From Arthrobacter sp. Leaf141 (lineage in GTDB: Bacteria; Actinomycetota; Actinomycetes; Actinomycetales; Micrococcaceae): a stretch of 43,184 nucleotides of DNA. The stretch's first letter is position 1. Every line of letters starts with the position of its first letter. This document shows positions 41,439 through 43,184 of the stretch, piece by piece. Made by a program: the position numbers and the translations under genes. The notes below the pieces were generated by a model, which was not told the DNA's origin, made no database searches, and was given only the letters and a program-made list of their open reading frames with translations. The DNA is taken from positions 15,772 to 58,955 of the forward strand of contig NZ_LMOL01000022.1 of the NCBI RefSeq assembly GCF_001424565.1, read 5' to 3'.

Positions 41439-42295
41439 CCCGCCGGTTGGACGGGTAGCGGCGCCACCGCCGCCCAACCGACCGTCAGCTCACCCAGCCG
41501 CCACCGCGCCGGCCCGTCCTGGACCGGCCAGCCGCCGGCGCGGAGCCGCCGGCACATGCCCAGCCAGCGTTGCCGGTTGCCAAATGACGCCAGCGCAGCG
41601 CTCTCCAGCCAGGCCCGGTCCATGGCCTGCAACAGAGCGTGGACCGGCTCGCCGGGCACGTTGCGGTGGATCAGCGCCTTGGGCAGCCGCTCCGCCACGT
41701 CCGAAGGCATCGCGAAGCTGCCGAACCGGACGGAGAAGCTCAGCGACACCGGCTCCCGGGCGTCCAGGGCAATCCAGGACGCCCGGCGGCCGATCTCATC
41801 GCAGGTCCCGTCGATGAACAGCCCCTCCGGCGCGAGCCGGTCCTGCACCAGCCGCCACAGCCCGGCCACGTCCGCTTCCTCATACTGGCGCAGCACGTTG
41901 AACGCACGGACCAGGACCGGCCGGCCGGGGACAGGCAGTTCAAAACCGCCCACGTGGAAGCTCAGCCCCGGCCGCTGCAGGGGGAGCGCCGCCCGGACCC
42001 GATCGGGCTCAATCTCGATGCCGCAGACCCGCACGTCAGGCCTGGCGACCGCCAGCCGCTCATAGAGTTCGACGGCGGTGGCCGGCGTTGCGCCGTAGCC
42101 CAGGTCAACCACCAGGGGCTCAGCCGCGGACCGGAGGCGCCACGCCTGCGGCCCGGTGAGCCAGCGGTCCACCCGGCGCATCCGGTTGGGGTTGGTGGTG
42201 CCGCGGGTGACGTTTCCCACCGGACCGCCCTGCCGGCGGGGGACACCCCTGCCGGAAATCTGCGGGGCAACCACCCGTTCAGCCTTTTGCACCAC
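41423..42295 (-). CDS. Class I SAM-dependent methyltransferase
   Basis: A 290-residue protein with a class I methyltransferase fold. Motif I is [19 protein letters not shown] (about 60-78), followed by the acidic strand [10 protein letters not shown], and [17 protein letters not shown] later. The N-terminal ~45 residues are basic. The substrate is unknown; relatives sit near DUF2516 genes in actinobacteria. The start is GTG 42295, with TAAAGT 6 nt upstream. It is divergent from gpmA (85-nt gap). Confidence 0.8.
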   Translation of the reverse strand: MVQKAERVVAPQISGRGVPRRQGGPVGNVTRGTTNPNRMRRVDRWLTGPQAWRLRSAAEPLVVDLGYGATPATAVELYERLAVARPDVRVCGIEIEPDRVRAALPLQRPGLSFHVGGFELPVPGRPVLVRAFNVLRQYEEADVAGLWRLVQDRLAPEGLFIDGTCDEIGRRASWIALDAREPVSLSFSVRFGSFAMPSDVAERLPKALIHRNVPGEPVHALLQAMDRAWLESAALASFGNRQRWLGMCRRLRAGGWPVQDGPARWRLGELTVGWAAVAPLPVQPAGHQGP

Positions 42296-42301
42296 GGCCC
42301 C

Positions 42302-42307
42302 ACTTTA
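42302..42307 (-). promoter_or_regulatory. -10 box of the methyltransferase gene
   Basis: TAAAGT is 6 nt before GTG 42295, with no ribosome site. Confidence 0.5.
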
Positions 42308-42367
42308 TCCCGGGGCGGGTTACGCAGGGTGCCGTGTAACGCAGGGCGGGCGGCAACCCCGCTCGGT

Positions 42368-42373
42368 TAGGAT
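42368..42373 (+). promoter_or_regulatory. -10 box of gpmA, leaderless start
   Basis: TAGGAT lies 7 nt before ATG 42381, with AAAAATC between and no ribosome site. Confidence 0.6.
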
Positions 42374-42380
42374 AAAAATC

Positions 42381-43127
42381 ATGACTTACAAGCTGATTCT
42401 GCTGCGCCACGGCCACAGCGAATGGAACGCCAAGAACCTGTTCACCGGCTGGGTGGATGTCGACCTGAACGAGCAGGGCCTCAAGGAGGCGGTCCGCGGC
42501 GGCGAGCTGCTGGTGGAGCACAACGTCCTGCCGGACGTCCTTTACACCTCCCGGCTGAAGCGGGCCATCAACACCGCCAACCTGGCACTGGAAAAGGCCG
42601 ACCGTGGCTGGATCGACGTCAAGCGCGACTGGCGCCTCAACGAGCGCCACTACGGCGCGCTGCAGGGCAAGGACAAGGCCCAGACCCTCGCCGAATACGG
42701 CGAGGAGCAGTTTATGGAATGGCGCCGGTCCTACGACACCCCGCCGCCGCCCCTGGCCGACGACTCCGAGTTCTCCCAGGTGGGCGATCCCCGTTACGCG
42801 GACATCGGCGACGCCGTGCCCCGCACCGAATGCCTCAAGGACGTCCTGGTCCGGCTGCTGCCCTACTGGGAGTCGGACATCAAGGAAGACCTCAAGGCCG
42901 GTAAAACGGTCCTGGTCACCGCGCACGGCAACTCGCTGCGGGCCCTGGTCAAGCACCTGGACGGCATCAGCGACGACGCCATCGCCGGCCTGAACATCCC
43001 CACCGGCATCCCGCTGGTATACGACCTCGACGAGGACTTCAAGCCCGTCAAGGCCGGCGGTACCTACCTGGACCCGGACGCCGCGGCGGCAGCCATCCAG
43101 GCCGTGGCGAACCAGGGCAAAAAGTAG
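42381..43127 (+). CDS. gpmA: 2,3-bisphosphoglycerate-dependent phosphoglycerate mutase
   Basis: Interconverts 3- and 2-phosphoglycerate in glycolysis and gluconeogenesis. The 248 residues match the family length. The phosphohistidine H10 is in [11 protein letters not shown]88 is in LNERHYG; H182 is in [19 protein letters not shown] and [12 protein letters not shown] are typical blocks. The ATG 42381 is preceded by TAGGAT at 7 nt; the frame's longer extension would overlap the divergent gene. A perfect 16-bp hairpin follows the stop at the window edge. Confidence 0.97.
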   Translation: MTYKLILLRHGHSEWNAKNLFTGWVDVDLNEQGLKEAVRGGELLVEHNVLPDVLYTSRLKRAINTANLALEKADRGWIDVKRDWRLNERHYGALQGKDKAQTLAEYGEEQFMEWRRSYDTPPPPLADDSEFSQVGDPRYADIGDAVPRTECLKDVLVRLLPYWESDIKEDLKAGKTVLVTAHGNSLRALVKHLDGISDDAIAGLNIPTGIPLVYDLDEDFKPVKAGGTYLDPDAAAAAIQAVANQGKK

Positions 43128-43148
43128 GACTTCAGGACGTACGACGGC

Positions 43149-43184
43149 GGGCCGGTGACCTTGGAAATCCAAGGTCACCGGCCC
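43149..43184 (+). terminator. Hairpin after gpmA at window edge
   Basis: A perfect 16-bp stem (43149-43164 with 43169-43184) closes an AAAT loop, 21 nt after the gpmA stop. The window ends with the stem, so any T run is not visible. Confidence 0.75.

Overview
This is a GC-rich stretch of an actinobacterial chromosome, most likely Arthrobacter or Pseudarthrobacter (Micrococcaceae). Support: high GC, frequent GTG/TTG starts, the bacterial proteasome activator Bpa, the actinobacterial DUF2516 protein, a RecQ-like helicase with a phosphoribosyltransferase tail, and many genes whose -10 box lies only 6-7 nt before the start codon (leaderless mRNAs). Gene density is high. There is no insertion sequence, prophage, CRISPR array or clearly broken gene. 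I call about 38 protein genes and three tRNAs.

Layout. 63-3762 (minus): flavohemoglobin hmp, its Rrf2-type NO sensor nsrR with a likely operator, a hypothetical gene, and phosphomannomutase manB. 3915-12731: RecQ-like helicase, MFS exporter, tRNA-Ser(GCT), a GNAT acetyltransferase overlapping an S9 prolyl oligopeptidase, and a divergent FAD/NAD(P) protein. 12798-18657 (minus): a 1516-residue secreted nuclease/5'-nucleotidase, a double-VOC protein and tRNA-Ser(TGA). 18766-29485 (plus): quinone oxidoreductase; a tightly overlapped padR-ABC ATPase-FtsX permease operon; a tandem DUF1540 protein; the pyruvate/peptide transporter pair cstA-ybdD; Bpa with a small helical partner gene; and an aldo/keto reductase.

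29615-34894: two hypotheticals and a NarL-type two-component system divergent from an ABC permease/ATPase pair, with a perfect palindrome between them. 34907-43184: DoxX protein, YqeY protein, tRNA-Thr(CGT), a lipoprotein alpha/beta hydrolase in an operon with holB and tmk, a Cys/Met-metabolism PLP enzyme, DUF2516 protein, a methyltransferase and phosphoglycerate mutase gpmA.

How they work together: NsrR-Hmp forms a nitric-oxide detoxification module. PadR-ABC-FtsX and the two-component/ABC cluster look like two separate self-regulated export or envelope-stress modules. CstA-YbdD supports uptake of scavenged carbon. Bpa feeds unfolded proteins to the 20S proteasome without ATP. HolB and Tmk serve replication and dTTP supply.

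I found no convincing wholly undescribed system. The best leads are unexplained DNA symmetry elements (a 26-bp perfect palindrome upstream of the nuclease gene, a 13-bp inverted repeat across the bpa start codon, a hairpin in the padR leader, and the palindrome between the two-component and ABC genes), the unknown gene next to bpa, and the systematic leaderless architecture, which also settles several start codons.
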